From an uncultured Sphingomonas sp. (GTDB taxonomy: Bacteria > Pseudomonadota > Alphaproteobacteria > Sphingomonadales > Sphingomonadaceae): a DNA stretch of 64,000 nucleotides. The stretch spans positions 124,001 to 188,000 of the forward strand of contig NZ_CAJYTI010000008.1 in the NCBI RefSeq assembly GCF_913777625.1, given 5' to 3'. Below are positions 55,542 to 64,000 of this stretch, one piece after another. Made by a program: the position numbers and the translations under genes. The first letter of the stretch is position 1. The number at the start of each line of letters is the position of its first letter. The notes beneath the pieces were generated by a model that was not told the origin of the DNA, did no database searches, and saw only the letters and a list, made by a program, of their open reading frames with translations.

Positions 55542-56336
55542 ATGGCGGCGCTTCAACTCAGACAGGCGGTGGCTTCACCGGCGTTGCGCGGGTTGATACG
55601 CGGCTACCAGCAGCGTGTCGGCACGATCGACGGATCCGGCATTGTCCTGCCCCTGCCGGCGCGTCCAAACAGCTTCATCGAGATCTATTTCGGCACCCCC
55701 TATCGCGCTGATAAAGGCGAAGGTTTCTCGGTGGTTGCCGATGCGATGATGGTCGGGGCGACGACCTGCCGCCACACCGATCTGCTGATGCAAGGGGATA
55801 TTGGCGCCTTCAATATCCAGTTCGAGCCAAGCGGCCTGCAGCGCATGTTCGGTGTCGCGATGGTCGACAGGGCGGAAGCGGCGACCTGCGTCGGCGGCTG
55901 CCGGCTGCAGGGGTTGCGTGATGCCGTGCTGCGCGCGCCTGATTTCGAATCGCGTATCGGGGCCGCCGAACGCTGGCTCCATGCGCGCCTCGCGGACGTG
56001 CGGCCATATGACGAGGTCGACCATGCGGCGCGGCTGTTGCGGCGCGCCCGCGGTACGCTCAACCTGGACCAATTGGCGGCGGCAGCCGGGCTCGGGCGAC
56101 GCCAACTGCAACGGCGCTTCCTCGCGCAAGTTGGAGTAACGCCAAAACTTTATGCGCGCATCGTCCGCTTTGACGCGTTGCTGTGTGAACGCGATGCCTG
56201 CCCGGATCGGCAATGGACCATGCTGTCGCAAGACTTTGGCTATTTCGATCAGGCGCATCTGCAGCGCGATTTCCACGCGTTTGCGGGCGCCGCACCGGGT
56301 GGCTTTGCCTCGCTGCTACCCGTTCTGCCGGCATGA
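55542..56336 (+). CDS. AraC-family transcriptional regulator
   Basis: A 264-residue regulator. The N-terminal part (RGYQQRVGTIDGSGIVLPLP, FIEIYFGTPYR) is a DUF6597-like ligand-binding region, and the C-terminal AraC HTH has LDQLAAAAGLGRRQLQRRFL and FGYFDQAHLQRDFHAFAG. It starts at ATG 55542. The following NTF2-like gene lies 68 nt downstream and may be its target or cotranscribed. The DNA here is less GC-rich than the flanks, hinting at a later arrival. Confidence 0.85.
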   Translation: MAALQLRQAVASPALRGLIRGYQQRVGTIDGSGIVLPLPARPNSFIEIYFGTPYRADKGEGFSVVADAMMVGATTCRHTDLLMQGDIGAFNIQFEPSGLQRMFGVAMVDRAEAATCVGGCRLQGLRDAVLRAPDFESRIGAAERWLHARLADVRPYDEVDHAARLLRRARGTLNLDQLAAAAGLGRRQLQRRFLAQVGVTPKLYARIVRFDALLCERDACPDRQWTMLSQDFGYFDQAHLQRDFHAFAGAAPGGFASLLPVLPA

Positions 56337-56404
56337 CCGAAATTTCCTAGTCTGCATGCCGGCAACTCGGCTTTATGCGCCGCAAAGCGTTAGAAGGAGC
56401 CGAA

Positions 56405-56836
56405 ATGAACGCCGATGCCGATATCGCCACATGGCTTGATGAACATGAAGCGGCCTGGAATGCCAATGACGTGCCTGCGATGTTCGCGCGTTCGTCACCC
56501 GACCTTCAGTGGGTCAACGTGGTTGGCATGCACTGGCAAGGTCGGGACGCCGTGATCCAGGCGCACCAGATCTTTTTCAACATCATGTTCAACGATGTAC
56601 CGATTAGCCTGCTGGGTCTGGACAGCATCGTGCGGCTGGGCGACGGAACGCGCATCGCCGTCGCTCGGTGGCGATTGGGGGATTACGCGACCCCGCAAGG
56701 CCATCGCGTCACCGATGAAGCTAACCGCATGACCCTGGTCTTCTCGGGCAAGAACGAAACCCTGCAGTTGCGGCATGTCGCCAATCTGCGGATCGATGCC
56801 AACGCTGCCCCGCACGATCCCATTCACGCCGGGTAA
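56405..56836 (+). CDS. NTF2-like (SnoaL/SgcJ-type) small protein
   Basis: A 143-residue cone-shaped-fold protein. WLDEHEAAWNANDVPAMFAR at the start, DLQWVNVVGMHWQGRDAVIQ and the strand-rich C-terminal half fit the SgcJ/EcaC or DUF4440 group, which includes enzymes and ligand-binding proteins. ATG 56405 follows AAGGAG. No catalytic residues can be assigned. Confidence 0.75.
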   Translation: MNADADIATWLDEHEAAWNANDVPAMFARSSPDLQWVNVVGMHWQGRDAVIQAHQIFFNIMFNDVPISLLGLDSIVRLGDGTRIAVARWRLGDYATPQGHRVTDEANRMTLVFSGKNETLQLRHVANLRIDANAAPHDPIHAG

Positions 56837-56966
56837 TCCGGCAGGCAGCAACTAGGCCACTCCGCCCTCCGCCGAGCGCTGCCAACGACTGGCGTCAGGC
56901 GCGGCCTCTTCGCGTGGGTCGTTTCCTGAGACGCTTCCGCCGCGATCATCCGCCCGCAATAGAAAA

Positions 56967-56992
56967 GGCGCCCGGGCCGAAGCCCGGGCGCC
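56967..56992 (-). terminator. Rho-independent terminator after hsp20
   Basis: Minus-strand GGCGCCCGGGC and GCCCGGGCGCC arms give an 11-bp GC stem with a short TTCG-like loop, followed by TTTTCT. It lies about 48 nt past the hsp20 stop. Confidence 0.85.
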
Positions 56993-57039
56993 CCGTCGCG
57001 GCGCCTAAGGGAGGGGACGCCGCGAGCACGCGCGGTGGG

Positions 57040-57510
57040 TTATGCCGCGTTGGCCGTGCGATGGTCGATCGCTGCGGCAACACTGCCGGACCCCACCTGG
57101 ATCTTCTTGGGCTTCATCGCCTCGGGCACTTCGCGCAGCAGCTCGATCGTCAGCAGGCCGTCGGCCAGGTCGGCGCTCTCCACCCGCACGAAATCGGCGA
57201 GTTCGAAGCGGCGCTCGAAGCTGCGGTTGGCGATGCCCAGGTGCAGATAATTGCCTTGGTTGTTCTCATTCTCCCCGGCCTTCTTGCCGGCGACCAGCAG
57301 CAGGTTCTGCTGCGCGGTGATGTCGATCTCGTCCGCCTTAAAGCCGGCCACCGCAATGGTGATGCGATAACGGTCCTCGGCAAGTCGCTCGAGGTTGAAC
57401 GGCGGATAGTTTTCCGAATTCGCCTGGCGGGCGCTGGCTTCCAGCATGTCGAACAGCCGGTCGAACCCGATCGCCGAGCGACGGAAGGGAGTAAAGTCGA
57501 GCTGACGCAT
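57040..57510 (-). CDS. Small heat-shock protein Hsp20
   Basis: ATP-independent holdase of 156 residues with an alpha-crystallin domain: YRITIAVAGFKADEIDITAQ, NRSFERRFELADFVRVESAD and LLTIELLREVPE. IbpA-type order. The N-terminal RQLDFTPFRRSAIGFDRLFD is typical of alphaproteobacterial HspA-like proteins. Two Met codons are close together: AGGAG is only 3 nt before ATG 57516 but 9 nt before ATG 57510, so the second is chosen. It has an RpoH-like promoter and a ROSE-like leader. Confidence 0.95.
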   Translation of the reverse strand: MRQLDFTPFRRSAIGFDRLFDMLEASARQANSENYPPFNLERLAEDRYRITIAVAGFKADEIDITAQQNLLLVAGKKAGENENNQGNYLHLGIANRSFERRFELADFVRVESADLADGLLTIELLREVPEAMKPKKIQVGSGSVAAAIDHRTANAA

Positions 57511-57604
57511 CTTCATATTCTCCTATGAGCAATTTGAACGTCATGGATATCGGCGCCCGGCCAACTGCCGCAACACCGGTGCGAGGCCCGGTCGGCACCT
57601 CACG
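57511..57604 (-). promoter_or_regulatory. Candidate ROSE-type RNA thermometer in the hsp20 leader
   Basis: The leader is about 94 nt. Its last part reads TTGCT-CAT-AGGAG on the minus strand (57532-57520): the Shine-Dalgarno AGGAG pairs with UUGCU through U-G, U-A, a G-G mismatch, C-G and U-A. That is the signature of the 3' hairpin of ROSE elements, which open on heating. Upstream pairing was not checked in full. Confidence 0.7.
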
Positions 57605-57610
57605 ACGAGA

Positions 57611-57638
57611 ATCTGGTGTTGCGCTTTGCCATTTCAAG
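57611..57638 (-). promoter_or_regulatory. RpoH-like heat-shock promoter of hsp20
   Basis: Minus-strand CTTGAA (57638-57633) and CCAGAT (57616-57611) with a 16-nt spacer resemble the alphaproteobacterial sigma-32 promoter (CTTG... and CCNNAT). Confidence 0.55.
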
Positions 57639-57735
57639 GGGCGGCAAAACCGCGCTAGCCACCGGTAAACAACTCCTTGCTCGCTAAACCCCATCTCCTC
57701 AGTGGAGATTGAGGCAACGACCTAAGGGGAACGAG

Positions 57736-60207
57736 ATGAGCCTGCCGCTGATTCCGCTGTTGCTGCTGTCCGGCGCCGTCGCGCCCTTGCCCGATCCCGA
57801 CAAGGCCCCCGTCGCCGCCGAACCGCAGAGCCAGAGCGGCGACATCGTCGTCACCGCGCGGCGGCGCGAGGAGCGGATCCAGGAAGTGCCGGTCGCGGTC
57901 TCCGTGCTCAGCGGGGCGACGCTCTCCGAGGCCGGGGCGTTCAACGTCGCGCGCATCCAGCAGTCGCAGCCGGCCCTGCAATTCTATTCGAGCAACCCGC
58001 GCAACACCGCGATCAACATCCGCGGCCTCGGCGCGCCGTTCGGCCTCACCAACGACGGCATCGAGCAGGGCGTCGGCTTCTATGTCGACGGGGTCTATAT
58101 CGGCCGGGTCGGCGCCTCGACCTTCGACTTCGTCGATGTCGAGCGCGTCGAGGTGCTGCGCGGCCCGCAGGGCACCCTCTACGGCAAGAACACCACGGCG
58201 GGCGCGATCAACATCACCACGCGCAAGCCCAGCTTCACCCCCGAGGTGCGCTACGAGGCGAGTACCGGCAACTACAACTTCCTCCAGCTCAAGGCCTCCG
58301 CCTCCGCACCGATTGCCGACGACACGCTGGCGGTGCGGGTGTCGACGTCGGTGACCAGCCGCAAGGGCACGATCTACGACACCAGGAGCGACAGCAATTT
58401 GCACCGGCTCGACAATTACGGCGTGCGCGGCCAGCTGCTGTGGCGCGCCGCGCCGAACCTCGACCTGACGCTGTCCGGCGACTTCAACCTGCAGAACCCC
58501 TTGTGCTGCGTCCAATATTACGTCCGCACCGGGGCGACCCAGCGGCCGCTCAACCGCCAGTACGCGGCGCTCGCCGGCGCGTTCGGCTATGCGCCGCCGA
58601 GCACCAACCCGTTCGATCGCACGACCGATCTCGACGCCGACATCAATTCGCGGCAGGAAATCGGCGGTGCCTCGCTCGTGGCGAACTGGGACCTGGGCGG
58701 CGCCACCGTCACCTCGGTCAGCGCCTGGCGCTATTGGGACTGGAAGCCGGCCAACGACCGCGATTTCGTCGGATTGCCGATCACCACCGTGTCGCAGAAC
58801 CCGTCGCAGCAGAAGCAGGTCTCGCAGGAGCTGCGGATCGCGTCCAACGGCAAGAACAGGCTGGACTATACTGCCGGCATCTTCCTGTTCCACCAGACGA
58901 TCGACACGCAAGGGTCGCAGGTCCAGGGTTCGGCGGCGAGCCGCTGGCTGCTCAACCCGGGCGCCAGCGTGGCGCCGGGGGCGGCGGGCTGCGCGACGGC
59001 GACGACGGCGGCCTGCAATCCGCTGGTGCTCAACGGGCTGACCAGCACGAACACGATCAACTTCTCCAACACCAGCTTCGCCGTGTTCGGCAAGCTCAAC
59101 TGGGAGGTCGTGCCCGGTCTGCGCTTCCAGCCGGGCCTGCGCCTCAACTACGACAAGAAAAGCGGCTTCTACGAGTCGATCGTCAGCATCCGCAACGCCC
59201 GGTATAATTTCGTCGCGACGGCGGACAACGCGGCGGCGCTGCTGGCCAGCGGGGCGGCGACCGCGGACCAGTTCAACACGCTCGCCCCGCAGCGCTACAG
59301 CCCCAAATTCGACCAGTGGAATGTCTCGGGTGACGCGACCCTGTCCTATGACTTCAGCCGCGACGTCCATGGCTATGCGACCTATGCACGCTCGTTCAAG
59401 TCGGGCGGCATCAATCTCTCCGGCCTGCCGCTCAACTCGACCAACACCGCCGTCGATCTCTCGACCCAGACGGTGAAGCCGGAGAAGGTCAATCATTTCG
59501 AGATCGGCCTGAAGAACCAGTTCTTCGATCGCCGCCTGACGCTCAACCTGGCCGGCTTCTGGACCGAGATCAGCGATTATCAGGCGACGGTGAACAACAA
59601 CGCCATCAACGTGATCCGCGGCTATCTGGCGAATGCCGGCAAGGTGCGCTCGCGCGGGTTCGAATGGGATTCGTCGTTCCGCCCGAGCGCGCGCGCGAAC
59701 GTCTATGTCAACGGCGCCTATACCGACGCCAAATACACCAGGTTCACCAACGCGCCGTGCCCGCCCGAGCTTTCCGGCGGCACCGCGATCACCAATCCCG
59801 CGACCCAGACGCCGGCCGCTGCGGGGACGCCGGGCTTCAGCCCGTCCTCGTGCAACATCTCCGGCCAGGTGCTGCCCGGCATCTCGAAATGGGCGCTGGG
59901 CTTTGGCGGCGAGGTCAATGCACCGGTGGCCGAGGGACAAGTCTATCTCGGCTATGACGGCAGCTGGCGCTCGCGCTTCTCGTCCAACCCGTCGCCCTCC
60001 GCCTATACCTGGATCCAGGGCTATGCGCTGTCCAACTTCCGGCTCGGCTATCGCAAGGGCAAGGTGAACGCCTTCGCCTGGGTGCGGAACGCCTTCGACA
60101 AGCGCTATTTCGAGCTGCTCTCGGTCCAGTCGGGCAATACCGGCCTGGTCGTCGGCCAGCCGGGCGATCCGCGGACCTGGGGTTTCACGATCAGCGGTTC
60201 CTTCTGA
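57736..60207 (+). CDS. TonB-dependent outer-membrane receptor
   Basis: A 823-residue outer-membrane transporter. A short signal peptide precedes an N-terminal TonB-box-like DIVVTARRREERIQEVPVAV, the plug domain (VEVLRGPQGTLYGKNTTAGA) and the beta-barrel with aromatic strand ends, finishing in GFTISGSF. Pattern RGPQGTLYGKNTTAGAIN is characteristic of sphingomonad receptors for unknown substrates. ATG 57736 follows AAGGGGA. Substrate cannot be assigned; no transport partner is adjacent. Confidence 0.93.
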   Translation: MSLPLIPLLLLSGAVAPLPDPDKAPVAAEPQSQSGDIVVTARRREERIQEVPVAVSVLSGATLSEAGAFNVARIQQSQPALQFYSSNPRNTAINIRGLGAPFGLTNDGIEQGVGFYVDGVYIGRVGASTFDFVDVERVEVLRGPQGTLYGKNTTAGAINITTRKPSFTPEVRYEASTGNYNFLQLKASASAPIADDTLAVRVSTSVTSRKGTIYDTRSDSNLHRLDNYGVRGQLLWRAAPNLDLTLSGDFNLQNPLCCVQYYVRTGATQRPLNRQYAALAGAFGYAPPSTNPFDRTTDLDADINSRQEIGGASLVANWDLGGATVTSVSAWRYWDWKPANDRDFVGLPITTVSQNPSQQKQVSQELRIASNGKNRLDYTAGIFLFHQTIDTQGSQVQGSAASRWLLNPGASVAPGAAGCATATTAACNPLVLNGLTSTNTINFSNTSFAVFGKLNWEVVPGLRFQPGLRLNYDKKSGFYESIVSIRNARYNFVATADNAAALLASGAATADQFNTLAPQRYSPKFDQWNVSGDATLSYDFSRDVHGYATYARSFKSGGINLSGLPLNSTNTAVDLSTQTVKPEKVNHFEIGLKNQFFDRRLTLNLAGFWTEISDYQATVNNNAINVIRGYLANAGKVRSRGFEWDSSFRPSARANVYVNGAYTDAKYTRFTNAPCPPELSGGTAITNPATQTPAAAGTPGFSPSSCNISGQVLPGISKWALGFGGEVNAPVAEGQVYLGYDGSWRSRFSSNPSPSAYTWIQGYALSNFRLGYRKGKVNAFAWVRNAFDKRYFELLSVQSGNTGLVVGQPGDPRTWGFTISGSF

Positions 60208-60755
60208 TCGTGGCACAGGCTGGCCTCCCGCCATGGCCGGGGGAGGTTGGCGGGCGGGGCAGGGCGACCTGCTCCGCCCGATAGCATGGGCTCTGCGATC
60301 GCTCGAGATTCTCCGTCCTTTCCGCGAAGGCGGGAATCCATTGATGGGAGCGCCGCAGCAGGCGCCGAAACGCCCTGGCAAATGGATCCCCGCCTTCGCG
60401 GGGATGACGTGTAGAGAGAAGAAGCGCCCGGGGTTCACGGCGATGATTTGGAGACCAGGGCGGCGCCAAAACGAAAACGCCCGGACCGTTGCCGGCCCGG
60501 GCGCCTGCGTGACGAATGCTCGTCAGCCCCCTTGAACAGGATCCCGCTTCAAACATTTGCGTTACTTCGCAAATGGAGCTGGGAACCTCCCCGAACCGTG
60601 GCCTTTTTGCGCCTGCGCTTCGACGGTTTCTTGGTAGAAGCACCGAGCGCTTTTGTCACCGGTCGACAGCTTGGCGTCAGCAGTTTGCGCCAAGGCTGTG
60701 TCGAATCGGCAACAGAACGCTTTCCACGCCGCGCAACCGGCCCTAGAGGATCCGC
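60208..60755. other. Long intergenic region between the receptor and lolC
   Basis: 548 bases with no convincing gene. Contents: the second palindromic repeat (60315-60408), a GC hairpin near 60479-60504 that may end the receptor transcript, and an inverted repeat CATTTGCG/CGCAAATG at 60554-60575. A minus-strand 36-codon GTG frame (60549-60659) encodes a very basic peptide but has no ribosome site. Confidence 0.55.
60315..60408. repeat. Dispersed palindromic repeat, copy 2
   Basis: The right arm (60381-60408) is AATGGATCCCCGCCTTCGCG plus the following GGGGATGAC, identical to copy 1. The left arm (60315-60342) carries several changes (CCTTTCCGCGAAGGCGGGAA) so the pair is imperfect. It lies in the receptor-lolC intergenic region. 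Confidence 0.8.
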
Positions 60756-62006
60756 ATGCTACTCTCGCGCTACGAGCGAATGATCGCCCGCCGCTATCTG
60801 CTGCCCGGGCGCAGCGAAGCCTTTATCGCCGTCGTCGCCGGGTTCAGCCTGGTCGCCGTGATGCTCGGCGTCGCCGCGCTGATCGTGGTGATGAGCGTGA
60901 TGAACGGGTTCCGCGCCGAACTGTTCGACAAGATCTCCGGGCTGAATGGCCATGCCGTGGTGCAGGGCTATAACGGCCAGCTGCGCGACTGGCGCCGCAT
61001 CGCCGACGAGGCCAAGGCGCTCCCCGGCGTCACCGCCGCCACGCCGCTGATCGAGCAGCCGCTGTTCGCCAGCTATAACGGTCGCGTCGAGTTCGCGATC
61101 GTGCGCGGCATGCGGGTGCAGGACATCCAGAGCAACGCGACGCTGAAGGGCAAGGAAATCCTCGGCTCGTTCAAGAACCTCAAGCCCGGCAGCGAGCAGA
61201 TCGCGATCGGCTCGCGTCTCGCCGAGGCGCTGGGCGCGACGATCGGCAGCGAGATCACCATCTACAATCCGCAGGGCGCCGCCACGCCGATGGGCACGAT
61301 GTTCCGCACCGTCCAGTACAAGGTCGGCGCGGTGTTCGAGGTCGGCGTCTACGACTATGACAAGACCTATATCATCCTGCCGATGGAAGATGCGCAGACG
61401 CTGATGCTGCTCGGCGACTCGGTCGGCATGGTGCGGATCGACACCAGCAATCCCGACAAGATCGAGCAGGTCGTCGGCCCGCTCGCCGACAAGGTGCGCG
61501 ATGCCGGCCAGATCACCGACTGGCGGCAGATGAACCGCGAGCTGTTCGAGGCGCTGTCGGTCGACCGCACCGTCTCGTTCACCATCCTGTCGATCATCCT
61601 GGTGGTCGCCTCGTTCAACATCATCTCCTCGCTGATCATGCTGGTGCGCGCCAAGACGCGCGACATCGCGGTGCTGCGGACGATGGGCGCGACGCGGGGC
61701 AGCATGATGAAGGTGTTCGTCGTCGTCGGCACCACCATCGGCGCGGTGGGCGTGGGGGCAGGGGGACTGCTCGCCTTCTTCTTCATCACCTATCGCGCGC
61801 AGGTGGTGTGGGCGATCGGCGCGGTCACCGGCCAGAAGGTGTGGGACCCGCAGATGCGCTTCCTCACCGAACTCCCGGCCAAGACCGACCCGTTCCAGAC
61901 CTTCGCGATCTGCGCGATGGCGCTGCTCTTCACCTTCCTCGCCACCCTCTACCCCGCGTGGAAGGCAGCGAGCACCGATCCTGTCCAGGTACTGCGCTAT
62001 GAGTGA
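60756..62006 (+). CDS. lolC: Lipoprotein-releasing system permease LolC/LolE
   Basis: Inner-membrane subunit of the lipoprotein-sorting ABC transporter, 416 residues. One TM near the N-terminus ([20 protein letters not shown]), a large periplasmic domain, and three C-terminal TM helices with [20 protein letters not shown]. One permease gene is typical for many alphaproteobacteria, where it likely forms a homodimer. lolD overlaps by 8 nt. ATG 60756. Confidence 0.94.
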   Translation: MLLSRYERMIARRYLLPGRSEAFIAVVAGFSLVAVMLGVAALIVVMSVMNGFRAELFDKISGLNGHAVVQGYNGQLRDWRRIADEAKALPGVTAATPLIEQPLFASYNGRVEFAIVRGMRVQDIQSNATLKGKEILGSFKNLKPGSEQIAIGSRLAEALGATIGSEITIYNPQGAATPMGTMFRTVQYKVGAVFEVGVYDYDKTYIILPMEDAQTLMLLGDSVGMVRIDTSNPDKIEQVVGPLADKVRDAGQITDWRQMNRELFEALSVDRTVSFTILSIILVVASFNIISSLIMLVRAKTRDIAVLRTMGATRGSMMKVFVVVGTTIGAVGVGAGGLLAFFFITYRAQVVWAIGAVTGQKVWDPQMRFLTELPAKTDPFQTFAICAMALLFTFLATLYPAWKAASTDPVQVLRYE

Positions 62007-62682
62007 ACCGGTTCTCCAGACGCGCGACCTGCGCCGTAGCTTCGAACAGGGCGGGGTGCGCATCGACGTGCTGCGCGGGGTCGATCTCGACGTGATGCCC
62101 GGCGAGATCGTGGCGCTGCTCGGCCCCTCGGGGTCGGGCAAGTCGACCCTGCTCCAGGCGGTAGGGCTGCTCGAAGGCGGGTTCGAGGGATCGATCCGCA
62201 TCGTCGGCGAGGAAGCGGCCAAGCTTTCGGCGAGCGGGCGGACCGAGGTGCGGCGCGAACGGCTGGGGTTCGTCTACCAGTTCCACCATCTGCTGCCGGA
62301 CTTCGACGCGACCGAGAATGTCGTGCTGCCGCAGCTGATCCGCGGTGCCGAGCGTCCTGCCGCCCAGGCGCGCGCGACCGAATTGCTGACGACGCTGGGG
62401 CTCGGCCACCGGCTGACCCACCGGCCCAACCAGCTTTCCGGCGGCGAACAGCAGCGCGTCGCGGTCGCCCGCGCGCTCGCCAACCGCCCGCCCTTGGTGC
62501 TGGCGGACGAGCCGACCGGCAATCTCGACGAGGCGACCTCGAACCGCGTGTTCGACGAATTCCTCAACCTGGTGCGCGGCGAGGGCTCGGCGGCGCTGGT
62601 CGCGACCCATAACGAACGGCTGGCGGCGCGGATGGACCGCGTCGTGCGGCTGCACGAAGGACGATTGGAGGAACCCGCATGA
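61999..62682 (+). CDS. lolD: Lipoprotein-releasing system ATPase LolD
   Basis: ABC ATPase of 227 residues powering lipoprotein release from the inner membrane. Walker A is [14 protein letters not shown], the signature is [15 protein letters not shown], and Walker [17 protein letters not shown] with the H-loop VATHNERLA. The start overlaps lolC; the stop overlaps the glutathione peroxidase ATG. Confidence 0.95.
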   Translation: MSEPVLQTRDLRRSFEQGGVRIDVLRGVDLDVMPGEIVALLGPSGSGKSTLLQAVGLLEGGFEGSIRIVGEEAAKLSASGRTEVRRERLGFVYQFHHLLPDFDATENVVLPQLIRGAERPAAQARATELLTTLGLGHRLTHRPNQLSGGEQQRVAVARALANRPPLVLADEPTGNLDEATSNRVFDEFLNLVRGEGSAALVATHNERLAARMDRVVRLHEGRLEEPA

Positions 62683-63179
62683 GCGACGCATCCACGACCG
62701 CGCTTCCCATCACGAGCATCCCGGTCACGCTGCCGGACGGCACGACCAGCGACCTGTCCGCCTTTGCCGGCCAGGTGCTGCTGGTGGTCAACACCGCCTC
62801 CAAATGCGGGTTCACGCCGCAGTACAAGGAGCTGGAGGCGCTGTGGCGCAGCTACAAGGATCGCGGCTTCGCGGTGCTGGCCTTCCCGTGCAACCAGTTC
62901 GGCGCGCAGGAGCCGGGCAATGCCGAGGAAATCGCGAGTTTCTGCTCGCTCACCTATGACGTGACCTTCCCGGTCTATGCCAAGGTCGACGTCAACGGCA
63001 GCAACGCCGCACCCTTGTTCCAGGCGCTCAAGGCGCAGGCACCGGGCGTACTAGGCACGGAAGCGATCAAGTGGAATTTCACCAAGTTCCTGGTGGGCCG
63101 CGATGGCAAGGTGGTGGAGCGCTATGCCCCGACGACCGCGCCCCGCGCCATCGCCGCAGATATCGAAGCGCTGCTATAA
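62679..63179 (+). CDS. Glutathione peroxidase family protein
   Basis: Thiol peroxidase of 166 residues. The catalytic Cys43 is in [12 protein letters not shown], with Gln in [13 protein letters not shown] and Trp in [10 protein letters not shown]. It uses Cys, not selenocysteine. Bacterial members often accept thioredoxin rather than glutathione. ATG 62679 overlaps lolD by 4 nt. A CGGCCGG/CCGGCCG hairpin at about 63199-63233 may end the transcript. Confidence 0.93.
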   Translation: MSDASTTALPITSIPVTLPDGTTSDLSAFAGQVLLVVNTASKCGFTPQYKELEALWRSYKDRGFAVLAFPCNQFGAQEPGNAEEIASFCSLTYDVTFPVYAKVDVNGSNAAPLFQALKAQAPGVLGTEAIKWNFTKFLVGRDGKVVERYAPTTAPRAIAADIEALL

Positions 63180-63372
63180 TCCCCGGGGGAAAAAGCACGG
63201 CCGGAACGGGAGGTGTGTGGATGTCCCGGCCGCACTTCTCGTTTATCATAGTTGCAAACCTGCGCACCTATAAATTAGTCCGTTTCGGTTGTATTGGTCG
63301 GTCGGACGCAAAAGCTGTGGAGAAGCCCGCCTGCGGGTTGGCAAAATGCCGCGCGCGCTCCTAGGTTCGGGC

Positions 63373-64000
63373 ATGGCGCATTCCGGTTTCGTACCTCTTC
63401 GGGTTTTCTCCTGCTACACCATGCTGGAAGGGGCGATCGACCCCAAGGCGATCGCCAAGCACGCCAAGAACCACGGCTTCCCCGCCATCGCGGTTGCCGA
63501 TCGCAACGGCCTCTATGCCGCGATGAGCTTTTCAGACGCGGCCAAGAAGGCGGGCGTCCAGCCGATCGTCGGCACGTTGCTGGCGGTGAAGCGCTCGAAC
63601 CTGGCCGAGGGGCTGAACGTGCCGATCGACTGGCTCGCGCTCTACGCGCAGGACCAGACCGGCTATGAGAATCTCTGCCACCTCGTCTCGCAGGCGCATC
63701 TCGACCGCCCGATCGAGGAGGACGCGCATGTGCCCTTCGCGGCGCTGACCGGCCACACCGACGGGCTGCTCTGCCTGACCGCGGGCGCCGAGGGCGCGCT
63801 CGCCCGGCTCTATGCCGAGGGGCAGGACAAGACCGCCGAGGCCTATGCCACCCAGCTCGAGGCGCTGTTCCCGGACCGGCTCTATGTCGAGATCGCCCGC
63901 CGCCAGAACGAGGTAGAGACGCGGGCCGAGGCCAAGCTGGTCGACCTGGCCTATGCCCGCAACCTGCCGCTGGTCGGCACCAACCCGGCCTGCTTCGCCG
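63373..64000 (+). CDS. dnaE: DNA polymerase III subunit alpha, N-terminal part
   Basis: The first 209 codons of the replicative polymerase, running off the window. ATG 63373 begins MAHSGFVPLRVFSCYTMLEG, then the PHP domain: KAIAKHAKNHGFPAIAVADR, NGLYAAMSFSDAAKKAGVQP and LLCLTAGAEGALARLY. The sequence matches sphingomonad DnaE rather than DnaE2 by its length before this block, though the rest is not visible. In the first motif Phe-Ser-Cys replaces the His-Ser-Asp seen in E. coli DnaE, so part of the PHP metal site is missing. Confidence 0.88.
   Translation, partial: MAHSGFVPLRVFSCYTMLEGAIDPKAIAKHAKNHGFPAIAVADRNGLYAAMSFSDAAKKAGVQPIVGTLLAVKRSNLAEGLNVPIDWLALYAQDQTGYENLCHLVSQAHLDRPIEEDAHVPFAALTGHTDGLLCLTAGAEGALARLYAEGQDKTAEAYATQLEALFPDRLYVEIARRQNEVETRAEAKLVDLAYARNLPLVGTNPACFA

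Noticed and set aside
57655..60438. A 927-codon open frame on the minus strand opposite the TonB-dependent receptor
   Set aside because: Antisense shadow; its sequence is composition-driven and the receptor is unambiguous.

Overview
The window is high-GC chromosomal DNA of an alphaproteobacterium, most likely a sphingomonad (Sphingomonas or close relative). This is inferred from gene content: a zwf-pgl-edd-glk-eda Entner-Doudoroff cluster, an extended ribosomal protein L9, a DnaE with sphingomonad-like N-terminus, a TonB-dependent receptor, a ParD-like gene next to map, and several tiny proteins of a type I associate with this family. Coding density is high, many genes overlap by ATGA/GTGA, and I see no rRNA, tRNA, CRISPR, prophage or insertion sequence.

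Layout. 1-7.6 kb: the last 26 codons of a receiver-domain protein, glutamine-dependent NAD synthetase (nadE), an L,D-transpeptidase-like lipoprotein, and a methionine-salvage operon (mtnB-mtnD-mtnC-mtnA) with a convergent MtnE-type aminotransferase. 8.1-12.4 kb: a CHASE3-type chemoreceptor, a DUF2332 protein and nicotinate phosphoribosyltransferase (pncB). 12.4-17.5 kb: a tightly overlapping efflux operon (marR-FUSC-DUF1656-HlyD-NodT) with a perfect inverted repeat just upstream of marR. 17.5-25.3 kb: a membrane dipeptidase and seven overlapping late cobalamin genes (cobT-cobC-cobS-cobD-cbiB-cobQ-cobU) behind a cobalamin riboswitch. 25.3-32.2 kb: a hypothetical protein, an OmpR-type two-component pair, a carbonic anhydrase coupled to a SulP transporter, and a Kup potassium transporter.

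32.4-38.9 kb: the rpsF-rpsR-rplI operon with a hairpin leader, divergent from fabD-fabG-(secreted protein)-acpP-fabF-mltG. 39-44.4 kb: a serine carboxypeptidase-like protein and accessory small genes: an HTH-like protein, a YaiI-family protein, a 59-aa protein, a DUF2384-like/56-aa pair, and a ParD-like protein coupled to methionine aminopeptidase. 44.5-50.5 kb: the Entner-Doudoroff operon. 50.6-57 kb: argC, an SH3-like protein and a MarR regulator; then secG, pyrG, a cyclophilin, and a small AraC/NTF2-like insert. 57-64 kb: an Hsp20 gene with a candidate ROSE RNA thermometer and RpoH promoter, a TonB-dependent receptor, lolC-lolD, glutathione peroxidase, and the start of dnaE, which runs off the end.

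Most genes are housekeeping. The less explained material is the set of small genes at 41.6-43.4 kb, the regulatory RNA structures (ROSE-like element, B12 riboswitch, rpsF leader hairpin), and a dispersed palindromic repeat present in two copies.
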